Assembly (NCBI GenBank): GCA_020091685.1
Contig: CM034601.1
Span: 15,210,972 to 15,274,971 of the forward strand
DNA: 64,000 nucleotides
Source of the DNA: Lutjanus erythropterus
Taxonomy: Eukaryota > Chordata > Actinopteri > Lutjaniformes > Lutjanidae
Direction of reading: 5' to 3'
The translations under genes were made by a program, and so were the position numbers. The notes under the pieces were generated by a model. That model made no database searches, had not been told where the DNA came from, and saw only the letters and a program-made list of their open reading frames with translations. Shown in pieces: positions 14,869 to 26,444 of this stretch (its first letter is position 1; the number at the start of each line of letters is the position of its first letter).

Positions 14869-15954
14869 TGTCAGTTTGACCTGAAACACCAGAATCACAG
14901 TTACAGAATCAGGGACACAAGGTGAAAAGATTTTTGAACAACCCATCACACGTGAACTTATTGTTAATTAATCTCAGGTTTATTCTTTGATAAAAGTCAG
15001 AAAATTTATATTGCTTGTAGATGAAGTGATAAAGAGTGACTGATCTACTCTTCTCTGTTAAAATGACATCATCATCATTATGTCGTCATTAAAATGAAAC
15101 TCAAGTCTCCTCAATAATCATCTACTGCTTAACATAATACTGACATTCATGGAGGCTGTAACTACTAGTAATTATTAAATATTTTTCAGTGAGCTTCAGG
15201 TAATATTTTATTTCAGAATGCATAAATCATTTCTGAATAAAACTCATTGACCTTCATTTACGGTCTCACTCACATGACTAATTTTCCCCTCAAATTCTGT
15301 GGAAAGATTAGTTAAACAATTAACTGCTAAATTATCAATTATGGACAGGAAAACTGATGGCAGCGAGGGTGGTGTCATGCTTTGCTTGCTCATCAGTTTG
15401 GCAATGAGCTGTTTAATTGGGTTGGGAAACGAGATTTGTCATGTTGTATTTCAGCACCCGCTCTATGGTTTCGGGGCATGTATGTCCAATTATTGAAGCT
15501 GTTCAAACTGAATGCAAAACCAGTGTCCCTGTTAAATGTTCTCCAGTGCCACTTTGCTGCCTCTATACATTGTGAAAGAGATTTCATCACCTGTAAATCC
15601 CTTTAGCACTAACAGTAAAGAGACAAGCTCAGGCAAGTCCATACAAGCCCACTGTGGTTTCTACTAATTTCCTCAGACTAATGACTTGTCACCATTGTAT
15701 ATGTGTGTGTATATCGTCTATACTATATGTGTGTGCAGTTCCTATGACTACAAAACATCCAGCTTAATTAAACTTCAGCGTGTTTACTTGATGCCCCTTC
15801 TTTTCCTGTAAAATCCCTCAGGAGTCAAATAACTTCAAGTAAATTTAATCAAACAGTAATAAATGGTGGGTGACGCTTATTCAGAATAAATGAAAAGGCC
15901 TTTTGACTGTGACAGTATTGATGATTGAATTCAAATTTAGCTGCTTCAGTTTCA

Positions 15955-16145
15955 GAAAAATATTCACAAAATATAAAAGTCCGTCCCATTCTCGTGAACA
16001 TGAGATCTCAGGAACGCCTTAAGGGAATTTCTTCAAATTTGGCACAAACATCCACTGAAATTGGTTAATATTTCACAGTGTGGAAACTGCAAAGGATAAA
16101 ATGATGAAGTGATTACATTTCATATACAAACGGCCAGTAATAACT
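15955..16145 (+). repeat. Dispersed fish repeat, 5' part
   Basis: CCCATTCTCGTGAACATGAG is followed by ATCTCAGGAACGCC and TTTGGCACAAACATCCAC. The same head recurs at 52292-52345 (CTTGTGAACGTGATATCTC), and the tail part of the family is at 8875-9240. Confidence 0.55.
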
Positions 16146-16559
16146 TATATTTTGCTGAAAAATACACTTAATACCTTTTATTAAATTCCTTCAAAGTCTT
16201 GACTACATACATTTACATCCACGTCTGGACCGACATGGATGTAAACAGCGACTTGACTGTTTAACAGAGGCATATGACTGCTAGGCAGTAATTCTACTTT
16301 ACACTGATATAGACAAGGGTGTGATCTCTCTAACCTTTTATTGCTGCATTTTATATTACTGGTGGAGTAATTCAATCAATGAATAAAATATTTTATTATA
16401 ATAAGTAAATATATACTTTGTGTTTTGTGTCTGATACATTTTTGATGCTATAAATTATCTTGCATAATCTTGTATTATTATATTATCATGTTTTATAAAA
16501 CACTTTAGACAGAGCAAAGCAAGTATTGTGTACAAGCATGATTCTATATGCAGTAGCCA

Positions 16560-17143
16560 TAAAGGGGTAGTTCACCCAAAAATGAAAATTCAAAGCACTG
16601 CTGGAGTTTCACAGGAAAACACTGTTGCAGAATCTCCCAAACATTTTAAAAGAATGGTGACCAGATTTCAAACCTAGAAAACACTTGGGAAAAAACATAA
16701 AATGCCTCCATACTGCTTGTCTGGCATAGTCCAACTGTCCTAAAGTATAAACATGACGTTTGCACACATCACAGCACACACACTCGATTCAGACATTGTG
16801 CACATGAACGTGGCTCCAAGTTAAGGATCTACAGTGAAGACTCGGGCTAAAAACATGGTGTAAATAACATTTTTTAGTCAACTTAGCATGCTGAGGCTTT
16901 AGGAAACTTGGATTACACCAGACGAACAGTATGGAGGCATGTTTTATTCTATAGTATAGTATATAGTTTTTTTACGTTTCAAAACTGGTCACCATTCACT
17001 TCAACAGTTTAGGAGATTCTGCAACACAGTTTTCCTGTGAAACTCCAGCAGTGCTTTGTGGACTAAAAAAAAACTAAACCTGACCGTCATGAGGGCGAGC
17101 AGATAATGACTGACTTTTCATTTTGGGGTGAACTATCCCTTTA
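16560..17143. mobile_element. Fold-back DNA element with long imperfect inverted arms
   Basis: The termini are TAAAGGGGTAGTTCACCC (left) and GGGTGAACTATCCCTTTA (right), inverted copies differing at one base. Pairing continues inward: 16591-16673 (CAAAGCACTGCTGGAGTTTC, GTTGCAGAATCTCC, GGTGACCAG) pairs with 16976-17060 in reverse, and 'GCCTCCATACTG' near 16706 pairs with 'CAGTATGGAGGC' near 16928. The arms are about 180-230 bp around a centre of about 170 bp. It has no coding capacity, so it is a non-autonomous element. Terminal sequences like this are widespread in fish; the right end lies in TTAA, which may be the target site. Confidence 0.8.
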
Positions 17144-17319
17144 ATGTGACTTTAACATCATCTCTACTTATTTGCAGAGGGAGGGGGATACATGAGGGAT
17201 ACATGAGGATGTAATTCAAAAAAGACAAAGACAGATGCAAGCTAACAAGCTTTCATAGTATAATTTTTGTTCCCCCATCAACATTTTAAATCAGAATAAC
17301 AAAACGCATTTTAATAAAG

Positions 17320-17325
17320 TTTATT
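17320..17325 (-). terminator. Candidate cytl1 polyadenylation signal AATAAA
   Basis: The minus strand reads AATAAA about 180 bases beyond the cytl1 stop codon. This would give a short 3' untranslated region. The region is AT-rich, so chance occurrence is possible. Confidence 0.4.
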
Positions 17326-17502
17326 ATATGAAAAGTTTCCTCAGTCAGATTCCATAGAAAAAAAATGTGATAATTAGTGGCAATGAATCCCAGTATAATC
17401 AGTAAAGAGATAAAAAAAAAATTTTGACACAGAAGGACTGTACTGCTGTCTCTTCATTCTCATTGAGCAGACAGTCATGTTGGCATTTCAGGCTCCAGTA
17501 TG

Positions 17503-17547
17503 TTAGCGCTCCAGTGCAGAACAATCGTGGACCGTGAACACCAAGTC
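17503..17547 (-). CDS. cytl1: cytl1 exon 4 (final, 14 codons plus stop)
   Basis: Encodes DLVFTVHDCSALER and a TAA stop. The acceptor is a long T-rich tract ending ATCAG|GAC. It carries the sixth cysteine (C124). It is too short to be found by open-frame length; it was located by its match to the family's DLVFLLDDC block. Confidence 0.9.
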   Translation of the reverse strand, partial: DLVFTVHDCSALER

Positions 17548-19675
17548 CTGATAAAAAAAAAAAAGAAAGAAAGGTGAAATAGATGTATTTCAATAAAGGA
17601 GGTGTGATTGAATAAGATCTTAATTCAGGATTTATAATTCAAATTTTGTAAGCAGCCCAATTTCATATTAAATGCATTGTTATCTGTATAGAAACAGCTG
17701 TTTTTGCTGGTAAAAAAAACATGAAAATCCCGGGCAGGAAATCACCCATTTGACATGTATCATACACTCCATTTACTGTGTTTCCAGCCTCTAATCTACA
17801 ATTAGAGCTAAACCTTTTCCTGTTATAGAAGTTGAGCTGACATGACCGTAATGAAAGTGAATTAACTGTAACCCTTTGTCGAGACATGGTGACCTGTCCT
17901 CGTCTGCACAGTGTCAGACAGGTCGTGTCAGTCTGTCACAGGAAACCAGCCACAGACCCTGATGAGTTCAGGTGTGCAGGATAAAGCATTCACAGAGCAC
18001 TGAACGTTTTTTTTTTTTTTCAAAATCTGCATCATAATCCTGTGAAACGACCCACTGAGCGACCCATTAACCAGCAGTCGGTCTGAATGCATCTCATCAG
18101 CGTGGGTCTGTTCTTCCTTTTCCTGTTTGGCACTGCTGTGGTTCAGACTCTGACTCGGCGGATACACAGCAGATAGACAAATGGACTGTTTATGATTGCT
18201 CAGCTCTCGAATTATATTAAATTGGATGTGAAGACTGCTTTGATGACAGGAAGACACTCTGTTTTAAGGTTGTAGTTATCTATCAACACGTACAGTATAT
18301 TACATGTCATATTAGTCTAACTTTTTATAGAATATTTTTTATATAGTGCCACTGTAGTATCTCCCAGATGGCACAGTGCAGCTATTGACACTGATACTAC
18401 AACTTTTACCTTCTCCATTTATTGAGGTCACTTTTGCTAAAAAAAACAAAAAACAAAAGATAAATCCCTGTGTTTTCTACCTTAATTGCTTCATGGTACA
18501 AATACAGTAGATACACATATATATTTAATAAAGTTTGAATCTCATTTTGTTGAAATTATTTAGACCGTTTGTCGTGTCTTACCCCGTGACATTTCTGTGA
18601 CATGATGATGAAGAGCTGTCTCACAGTGACCCCCAGCTTCCTCACCTCCCTGGTGTAGGCGCAGCGGCGCTCTCGCAGGCCCTCCACCAGGGAGATGTAG
18701 GTCCTCATTTTGTTCATCACACAGGAATTCTGAACGTAGGAGTAGCAATTAGTGTCCCTGTGCTGTGTGATTTACTGTCCAGCTGAGGCTCTCGGTCAAA
18801 ACACCACAGAGGTTAGAGTAGAAAAGTTTGGATGAAAGATAAACTAAAAGTACCACAACGACAAATTTTCTTTTCATGTTGGTTCTTTGAATGACTTACA
18901 TTTGTACAGTAACAAATCAAATCTACCGTAGTAACAGTCTGATTTACAATAAATAGGTTTTTGATAAAATCATGGGGAATTTGAAGTCATACTTACATGG
19001 ACATCAAGTAAGAGATCTGGAATGTGCTGCATGCAGTAACTCTAAATATAAAAAAAACAAACAAACAAACAAACAAACATACAAAAAAAGTGAACCAAAA
19101 ACCAAAAATTGAAGTAATTTATTTTTCTTCTTTATAAACAGGAATTTTTGAGTTAGATACATATATATATTAAAAAGTGGTTACAGTGAGCTGTGGACCT
19201 TATTTGTCCGAAAATGAATAGCTTTAATTGAAAATATTAACCATTATTAACTGTCACTTCAATGACTTTACCTAATAATTTCTGAAGAACATTTTTGCAG
19301 GTTTCTAAAAGCTCAAACATTCAAGTTTATCTAAAGAAGAAAAGTAAATTATCTCAAGAAAATATTAGTGGTTGGTCAAGCTTTTTCAAAACATTTTTAG
19401 TTAAGAGGCATAAACACAGTATGACTCACAAAACCATTCATAAATAGATACAAAACACAACTTTATGGTTAAATCTAAACAATGTGAGTAAAACTCTCTA
19501 AGAGTGATGGTAGCAGACTTACAGTTTCGTAGCCCCTCTTTAAATCTGCGGCCCACTGGGTGAGCTCTCGTGCCATCTTCAGCACCTTGGTGTAGCATGT
19601 TGGCGGGTAGAAAGGGTAGCTGAGCACCAGCGGCACCAAGGAGGAAACAAGCAGCAAGTGGTTAAAGTTCGCCAT
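17503..19675 (-). CDS. cytl1: cytl1 (cytokine-like 1), complete, four coding exons
   Basis: CYTL1 is a small secreted protein of vertebrates, linked to cartilage and bone-marrow cells. Minus-strand join: 19523-19675, 18997-19041, 18583-18729, 17503-17547; all junctions are phase 0 with GT/AG sites. The product is 129 residues, close to the human protein (about 136). Residues 1-19 (MANFNHLLLVSSLVPLVLS) form a signal peptide; YPPTCY follows. The six cysteines are C27, C54, C69, C89, C113 and C124. From memory of human CYTL1, the spacings 27-54, 54-69, 89-113 and 113-124 are identical; only 69-89 is longer, by about six. Shared blocks include PPTCY, PxLxLD(I/V)H, CVxxK(L/M)R and DLVFxxxDC. The C-terminus is short, ending ALER. 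An in-frame ATG further upstream was rejected because it would bury the signal peptide. Confidence 0.93.
18583..18729 (-). CDS. cytl1: cytl1 exon 3 (49 codons)
   Basis: Encodes residues 67-115, starting NSCVMNKMRTYISLV and ending FIIMSQKCHG. It has three cysteines (C69, C89, C113). The acceptor is ACGTTCAG|AAT and the donor CACGGG|GTAAGA. Confidence 0.92.
18997..19041 (-). CDS. cytl1: cytl1 exon 2 (15 codons)
   Basis: Encodes SYCMQHIPDLLLDVH (residues 52-66), matching the family's CxxxLPxLYLDIH block. The acceptor is ATATTTAG|AGT, just downstream of a TTTG repeat; the donor is CAT|GTAAGT. Confidence 0.9.
19057..19083. repeat. (CAAA)n microsatellite beside cytl1 exon 2
   Basis: Six to seven CAAA units with flanking A runs. 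On the cytl1 strand this is (TTTG)n plus T8, and it occupies the place of the polypyrimidine tract 15 bases before the exon 2 acceptor. Confidence 0.85.
19523..19675 (-). CDS. cytl1: cytl1 exon 1 (signal peptide and first cysteine)
   Basis: Encodes residues 1-51. The start codon has G at -3 and G at +4. A hydrophobic signal peptide is followed by YPFYPPTCYTK and an amphipathic stretch ending KRGYET. The donor is GAAACT|GTAAGT. Confidence 0.92.
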
Positions 19676-20132
19676 GACTCGCTGACACCTTCTGCACTGA
19701 CAGAACCTTTGCTTGTTTGTCACACACGCAGCCACGTATGCAGTGTGACAGATTTTAACACACCCTCTGTTTACTTCAAAATAATTATGCAACCACAGAA
19801 GAATGACCCATTGTGTCAAAAGAGACCGCACTCATCTCTATGGAAGAATCATAACAGATGGGAGAGGACAGCGGGCTGTGGCTTTTGGCCAAACATTTTA
19901 ATATTGAGAAGATATAAATTAGTCATTGTAATTAGTTGCTCTGACTAAGCTTGTGGTACTGTGCAAGATTTCTGACCTCACAGATAAAAGTATTTCAATA
20001 GTACTAAGGAGGTTTAATATATATATGTATATATATATATTGCTGAAATTAAAAGTCAAGCTCTTACTTGTCAAGTTAAATTTTACTTAAGTAAAAGTTA
20101 AAAGGTATTAGCATTAAAACATTGCATTAATT

Positions 20133-20531
20133 CAGGCATATTCAACTATTTTTTCAGAAGGGCCAGACTTGAAGGCTTGTGCCAAGGGGGGAGGACTTTT
20201 ATATTTCCTAAATATTTGAATGCACCTTTTTATTTTTTTTATAACGTGTCGCACAAAAGCACAGGAAAAACAACACACCTCGTAATTCTAGACTAAAAGT
20301 AGCTTGTTGTTTAATAAACACCAATGTTGTATTTAACTTTAAATTCCTACTGCTTAAATGGCCTGGGTTAAAACTTTCTGATAAAGTTTGTGTCTTTATG
20401 TTTAAGAATAGACACAACCAATAAACGGGCTCATTAGTTTACTAATAAAATTTTCATCTTCCAATAAACAAAGATAAACTCGGAGTGAATGGACTGAATT
20501 TGGCCCACGGGCCATCAGTTGAATAGGCCTG
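20133..20531. mobile_element. Non-autonomous hAT-like element, 399 bp
   Basis: The left end is CAGGCATATTCAACTATTTT and the right end AGTTGAATAGGCCTG, giving inverted termini CAGGC(A/C)TATTCAACT. The flanks are CATTAATT (left) and GATTAATG (right), matching at six of eight positions with ATTAAT in the centre, as expected of an aged 8-bp hAT target duplication. Internal GGGCCAGA / GGCCCACGGGCC segments are typical of such fish elements. No transposase frame. Confidence 0.75.
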
Positions 20532-22591
20532 GATTAATGTGTTAATATTTCAGTTACTGCTGGGTAGACTGTGAAGTTCTCCCCAGGGATCAGTTAAGTC
20601 TTGTCTTAACCTGTAACATTACATCACAATTTATTTATTAAATACATGTTGTATTATTATTAATCTGAATCTGCAAAGTAACTATTAAATACAGTTTTTG
20701 AATAAATAAAGTGGAACTCAATATTTATCAATAAATTGTACAATTACAGCTGAAAATAGAAACAAAATCAAGTTAAATACAATTGTCTGATAGCTTATGT
20801 AACAGCTGCACAATGATTTATAAAACACGACAGTGACTTCAGTTTGCTCCAGTAACCACAGTCTCAAGATCCCAATCCAATACACAGAAGCAGCTTTGGA
20901 ATTAAATCAATGCCTTTTTAGTGTACTATATTTTTATATTATTCTGTAAGTGATTTGTTGCTGTTTGCATTTTAATGGCTACCACATTGAGTTTACTTGT
21001 AATGAAATGTACTATATAAACACAACTACTCTGCCTGGCTGGAAAAACCCAGACAGCCCTGGGGCCAAAAAAGTTACCTGATAATTCAAATGTTAGACTT
21101 TAATATACCAGAGAGGATATGTGGACCTTCGCTGTATTGCCGCAGGTGTTCTGCTATTGTGTAATGTTATTACTTCAATCTCTGAGGAGGTGAAAAAGAT
21201 AAGAAAGCAAATAAAACTCAAAAACAAAGTGTTGATATGGGCACTGGCCACAGCCAGAGTACCTCATTTCCAATGTTCATACACGATTACATTTGTTCTA
21301 CTATCTGATTTTTCCAAGCAGAAAAGCAGCTCAATACAACTGAGTATTCTGAATAAGCAAGTAACCTACATGTGTAAAAGAGTTTCAGCAACAAAAAAAA
21401 ACATATTTCGTTCAGCAAAATAAAGAAAATAAGCTTGAAGTATGAAACCTGCCTGTTGATGACTGCACAGTTTAAATATAGAGAAGCTTTAAGGGCCTGT
21501 TATACTGTATGTTTGTCATAATGACGCATGTTGTGATGATGTTTAACCACTTAATCTGACTTTAACTGTAAATTTTATTCCCATAAAACCCTACTGGCAG
21601 CTCTTGTATCATGTCTTTTTAATCCACTAGATGGGGCTAATTTCACAGATTTAAACTCTGCACCGTCCTGTGCATCCTTAAGCATCATGTTAAAGTTCTG
21701 CAAATAGTTTTCATTCATTAATTTAAATCTGACTCTAACATAACTCGGACTCATCAATAACTGATTTTCTCTCACAGGTGCAAAAATATCCTCACTCACA
21801 GAATTAGGACAATGTTGCGACACGCTGACGCCTCCTGCGTGTCAAGAAGCTCTACATCTCTGTCCAGGTGTGATATGACACTGTCATCACTCATCTCATC
21901 TAAAGAAGCAGCGCACTTCCTGATGCTGCCAAACACCCAATAGGGCATTGTCCTGCTTTTGAATGATGCTTGTCACGTCTCATAGCGTGTGTTGAGACTT
22001 GGAAGTCTGCCTCCTCCCTCTGTATAAAGATGGATGGCCCACACTGACTGTGTCTTGGCATGATGGAGAGGCATAAAGCAGAAGAAAATGTGCAGTGTGC
22101 GCTGTAAGCATATCTCCAGTCCCACAGTCCCACCGCTCAGCCATTCTCCCCCCGACCTTGGCCTGCTCAATTAACAGGGGACACAGGTGACCGTGTAGTC
22201 CTTATAATGGATGGGTATATTTTACAGTCAGGAGTTAATGGCCACAGAATTTAATGCATGAAGAGACTGGACTACAGAAATCTGCCCAAAATACAGCAAG
22301 TTCAAGCACATATTCTGGTTTTAAAGTCTTCTTTCTTTCTTGCACAGTTGGGTATTTATCCACATCTATACCTCTGGACTGTCCAGTATAACCCCAGTCC
22401 TCTACTGTAAGCCAATGGGGGTTAAGTGATCTATCTTAAATGTTTGGTAACCATGGTAATTTGGGTTAGGACATGATTTAGACGGGAAACGTATTAATAC
22501 ACAAACATCCTGACTTCCCAAGATTTTAAATAAATTCTACAAACTTTAGGATAATTGTCCTAACTCTCACTTTTCCACCTGAAGTAGTTGC

Positions 22592-22706
22592 TAATGTACT
22601 AACTAGATAACAATAGTGTTCACTAACAGTGGCTAATAGTAGTGTTTGCTCACGGTTGTGTCACCTAACAGTAGCTAACAATAGAGTTAGCTGACTAGTT
22701 TAATCT
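22592..22706. repeat. Degenerate tandem array, about three 33-40 bp units
   Basis: Three diverged units of the type CTAACAGTAGCTAACAATAG followed by TGTT and GCTCAC. It borders a T14 tract near 22717-22730. Confidence 0.45.
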
Positions 22707-24289
22707 GTACGACCTCTTTTTTTTTTTTTTTGGTGCTTTTATGAATGCTGGTTATGTTGGAGACTGTGTTTGCTGTCTTAGCCCACTCTGTTTCTTTTAT
22801 CTCCCAAGTTCCCAAAAACAACATCTTTGGATTTCGGTACAGATGTTACCAAAACATTAGGTGCCAGTCATTGTTTTTGCTCCATTTTTTGTATTTCAGT
22901 GAAAAAAAAAAAAATTTAGCTCCATGAGATAAGAAAGTTAGTGCCGGTTGCTAGGTAACCTATAACAGAAATGAATGTGACATTTCTGTAATACGGCCGC
23001 TGGAGTCCAAACAGAAACAATAATTATTGAGCTAAGTGAGGAGCTATTCCAGAAATTTAGGCTACCAAACTGCTTTGAAAATGTATTATCATGAATGGGA
23101 GTAATCTTATATTTCAGATTTACTAAATTATGTCAGCTGTGGTATGATATTTTAATAAGTGTAAAGTAATAAAGACACAATCCAGAGCTTTATGAAATGA
23201 GAAGTAAAGTAAATTTGAGCCACATTTAGTCACAACAATCATATCTGTGCTCACAGGCTGCTTGAATAATGACCTGTATAGCAAACAGAGCATTTCACTA
23301 TGTAGGAATATTACATTGATGCCTAAGGACATTTTAAATAAAGAAATAAAGCACAATAAGGTCAGCATAGACTCAACAGAGCACCAGAGAGGCATTCATG
23401 TCCATTACATAATATCTATTTCCATATAACTTTAAAAGGCTATTATGAGACAGGAGGCTCAGCTCATCTATAAAGAGACTGTTCCTCACCGGGGGCCACC
23501 AGGTTTAAACAGCTCTGTCAACAATCTGCCACACTGAAGTGCCTTTAAGCAAGGAAGCAAACCAGAATAGCTTTGGGGAGGCGCTGCTCTAAAGTGAAAC
23601 ATGACCCTAAACTGCATGGCGGCGATAAGAGAAAAAAAAAAAGTGTCTATAGGCACACAGCAGCTGTAGAGCTATTTACTCATGCCTCCCTTAGTTCAGC
23701 TATAAAGAGCAACAAATTCACTGAAGATGAGATGTCGCAATGGATGAATGAGTTAAGAACACTCCTCTCCCACAAGAGAGTAGGGTTCAAATCCAAGGAG
23801 ATAAGGATTTCAGTCTAGTGTGAAATGAGAAGTCATTGTCAACCCTGTTTTATACCCTTATCTGGGAAATGTCTGCTCTACAGTACAGACAGTCAGTGCC
23901 CGATTATCAATGTTATGAAAATATAAATCATCATTTCTCAACAAGAACATATAAAATCATCCTTAAAAACAAGGTTCTAAAACAACATCACCCAAAAATT
24001 AATAAACATGAAAAAATAACAACACTTACATCATGACCAGTGTCTTTGTCTACTTATTCTTACTTATTCTACCTTCAGTGTTTCTCATGATATTAAGTGC
24101 ACCCACTTATTGCCCCCTTCAACAGCCTGTCAAACCACTGTATCCACCAGGAACTAACTACATAACTTTTAGGCTTTTTAAAAATATATATTATTTTCAG
24201 TTTTCAGTCGCAGTTTGGTTAGGTTTAGGCATCAAAACTACTTGGTTATGTTTAGGAGAAGATTTGTCTCTGCCATGAGGTAAGTGCAA

Positions 24290-25095
24290 ATAGCATTGTT
24301 AACTACACACACCTGGGTGCTTGTCTCTGCCATGCTAGGCTATATACATGTGGGTGCAAATAGTCACCTTAGCTATTCCATCCCTGGTGCAAATAGTGAC
24401 ACTGGCTACTCCCACAAATTGCATTTGACAAAAAACTAATTTCCTGATTCCCGGATTGACATGAAAAGATCAGAAATGGATCATTTTTAAACAGAGACAC
24501 ACCTAGATTCTATGGAAAAAGGCAACTGTGATTGCTCATCTATTGGCTAATGATAAGATGACAATCAGCTCTTCATTTCAGACTATAACCCTAAATTAAA
24601 ACACTGAAGGGTCTATTAAAGTGACTCTGAAGTGCTTAAATGACTTTACAGTGATCTATTTGGTACCCTTGACTATTTGCCATTGCAGCTATTAACACCC
24701 AGGTGGCGTTGATGCTTGAGTGCTTGAGTCTGCCATGCTAGACTACATATATGCAGGTGTAAACAGCCACACTGGCTATTCCACCCCAGGTGCAAATAGC
24801 CACACTGACACTTCCACCCTGGATGCACATACATCTGCCAAAAATACTTCCCTGCAGAGCTAAAACAGTAAAATATGAGGCAATACTAATTTTTAAGTGA
24901 TACTTAATATGAAAAGATCAGAAATTGATTATTTTTAATACTTGGCACAGGTTCTGTAGAAATAGGCAAATAATGTGATCTATTCGTCTATTGTTTGTTG
25001 ATATGATGACAACCAGCTCTTCATTTTTGGCTATAACCCAAAATAGGAACACTACAGTGACTCTGCAGTGCTTAACTGACTTTACAGTGAACTTG
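24290..25095. repeat. Tandem direct duplication, two diverged units of about 400 bp
   Basis: Unit 1 is about 24290-24680 and unit 2 about 24690-25095. Matching blocks in the same order: CTGCCATGCTAGGCTA at 24327 and CTGCCATGCTAGACTA at 24730; GAAAAGATCAGAAATGGAT and GAAAAGATCAGAAATTGAT; GATGACAATCAGCTCTTCAT at 24557 and GATGACAACCAGCTCTTCAT at 25005; and GACTTTACAGTGA near both unit ends. The offset drifts from 403 to 448, showing indels since duplication. Within each unit a short 'CACCCxGGTGCAAATAG' motif also repeats. Confidence 0.8.
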
Positions 25096-25289
25096 TAGCA
25101 GTGACAGGCACAACAGTCTCTCTGTGATATTTCAGAAATCCTATTCCGGTAAAGATTTTAAGGTTGAATCAATTATGGAATCTCTCTGAAAAATGCAGCA
25201 GGGCATGTAACTTTTGTTTCTTTGTTTCTTTATGAATGATGAACGAGTGTTGACGACAGGGAAACCTCATCCCCACAGCTTACAGCAGT

Positions 25290-25696
25290 TCAGCCTGACC
25301 AGCCCATGAAACGTGCCTCTCCAGACGCACGGCGCTGGTGGCCAGCAGCTCATTACACAGGCGGCGATGTGGAGGTCAGTCGCTCATCAGTGCAACGCGC
25401 CGAGCAGTTTCCCCCCTTAAAAATCCCAGCCTCTGTTCCCTCTGTCCTCTTGTCCTCCAGAAACAAGGGATTTCGCATTGCACTCCGTCGGCGCATCCCG
25501 CAAGTCACGTCTCGCTGTGTGGTTCCATTTTTTTTTTTTTTTGTTCCCCCCTCGGGTGGCGGGTGTCCCAGCGGCGCGTCGTCGTCCGAACACCGGACAA
25601 GATAAGTGATGCCTTGAGGTGCACTGTTGCTCCACGTCTCTGCAGCAGACCGGGCTGGAAATGGTCCTATGCTCAACTAACCGGCTTGGCTCAGAG
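25290..25696 (+). promoter_or_regulatory. stk32a: CpG-rich promoter and possible non-coding first exon of stk32a
   Basis: A sharply CpG-rich island in AT-rich surroundings (for example 25300-25400 and 25480-25600), lying upstream of stk32a on the same strand. It ends in a donor-like site, GCTCAGAG|GTAGGTG, at 25696/25697. The likely reading is a transcription start and untranslated exon 1 spliced to the exon carrying the ATG. Overlapping open frames on both strands here show no recognisable domain. A separate unrecognised gene cannot be excluded. Confidence 0.45.
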
Positions 25697-26443
25697 GTAG
25701 GTGCCCACCGCTGCTGCCCCGCATGGATGCAGGGGGGGTGGAGAGGGAACATACTTTCTATTCAGCGCATGTTTCTCCCATATGATCAGATAAGGGGCTC
25801 CGAGCACAATGTCCTCTGCGGGGAGCTCAGCACTGCGGCTCCCGCACTAGTTTTTTTTTTTGAATATTTCATTTAAGCCAAGAGGGAAGATTCAGATATG
25901 CTGGGTTGACCTTATCATGCAGTCTGAGAATGACATTCATGAAAGGGTTTCCCCTGGCGGATCGAGTGTCGCCACCATGACTTGAAGTTTGCCTATTTAT
26001 CCATCTTCATGTAAGTCAGATCAGTCATTCAGTCCACAGTGAGATGTTATGGGACCATCGTCATTCAGTGTACAAGGATACTAAACCACATAGTAAAGCT
26101 GTGATATGAATACAAGAGATATGGATTCCATTGAAAACTTCAAATAAACTCACTTTTTTTGACAGTCCAACTCTCTACAGGATGATATTATAAAATGCAC
26201 GCATGATGCAACAACATGCCTCCACTTCAATAAGAACATAAACTAAATTATTGAGTTTTATGAGGCAGCAGAGATTCTGTTTCCTTTGTCTACTAGTGGA
26301 ACAAATCGTAGTAAAGTCATGAAATCTGACGTCCTGAAGAGGGCAGACTGAGGGATTCCATTTACAGTACACAACATCAGCAAACTATAAATCAAAAGCC
26401 TCCAATTTTGTTCTCTTAATGGGAAAACGGATCACACCATTCA

Positions 26444-26444
<1 letters not shown>

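Larger units (their letters stand above)
13681..16559. other. Intergenic DNA between stk10 and cytl1
   Basis: AT-rich, with no supported coding exon. It holds the ACTTAAGT-type repeat at 14535-14868 and a head fragment of the dispersed repeat at 15955-16145. Nothing else recognised. Confidence 0.6.
19676..25289. other. Intergenic DNA between cytl1 and stk32a
   Basis: No supported coding exon. It holds a hAT-like element (20133-20531), a degenerate short tandem array (22592-22706) and a tandem duplication (24290-25095). The cytl1 promoter must lie just right of 19675, but no clear TATA box or CpG island is seen there. Confidence 0.55.

Noticed and set aside
19676-19831. Upstream in-frame extension of cytl1 with an earlier ATG
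   Set aside because: It would put about 50 residues before a clear signal peptide; the inner ATG has a better context and fits the family length.
23780-23800. GGGTTCAAATCC, like a tRNA T-arm
   Set aside because: No matching acceptor stem, D-arm or anticodon arm could be placed around it.
25306-25752. Four overlapping frames on both strands of the CpG island
   Set aside because: GC-rich DNA has few stop codons; none of the frames shows a domain. Better read as a promoter and untranslated exon.
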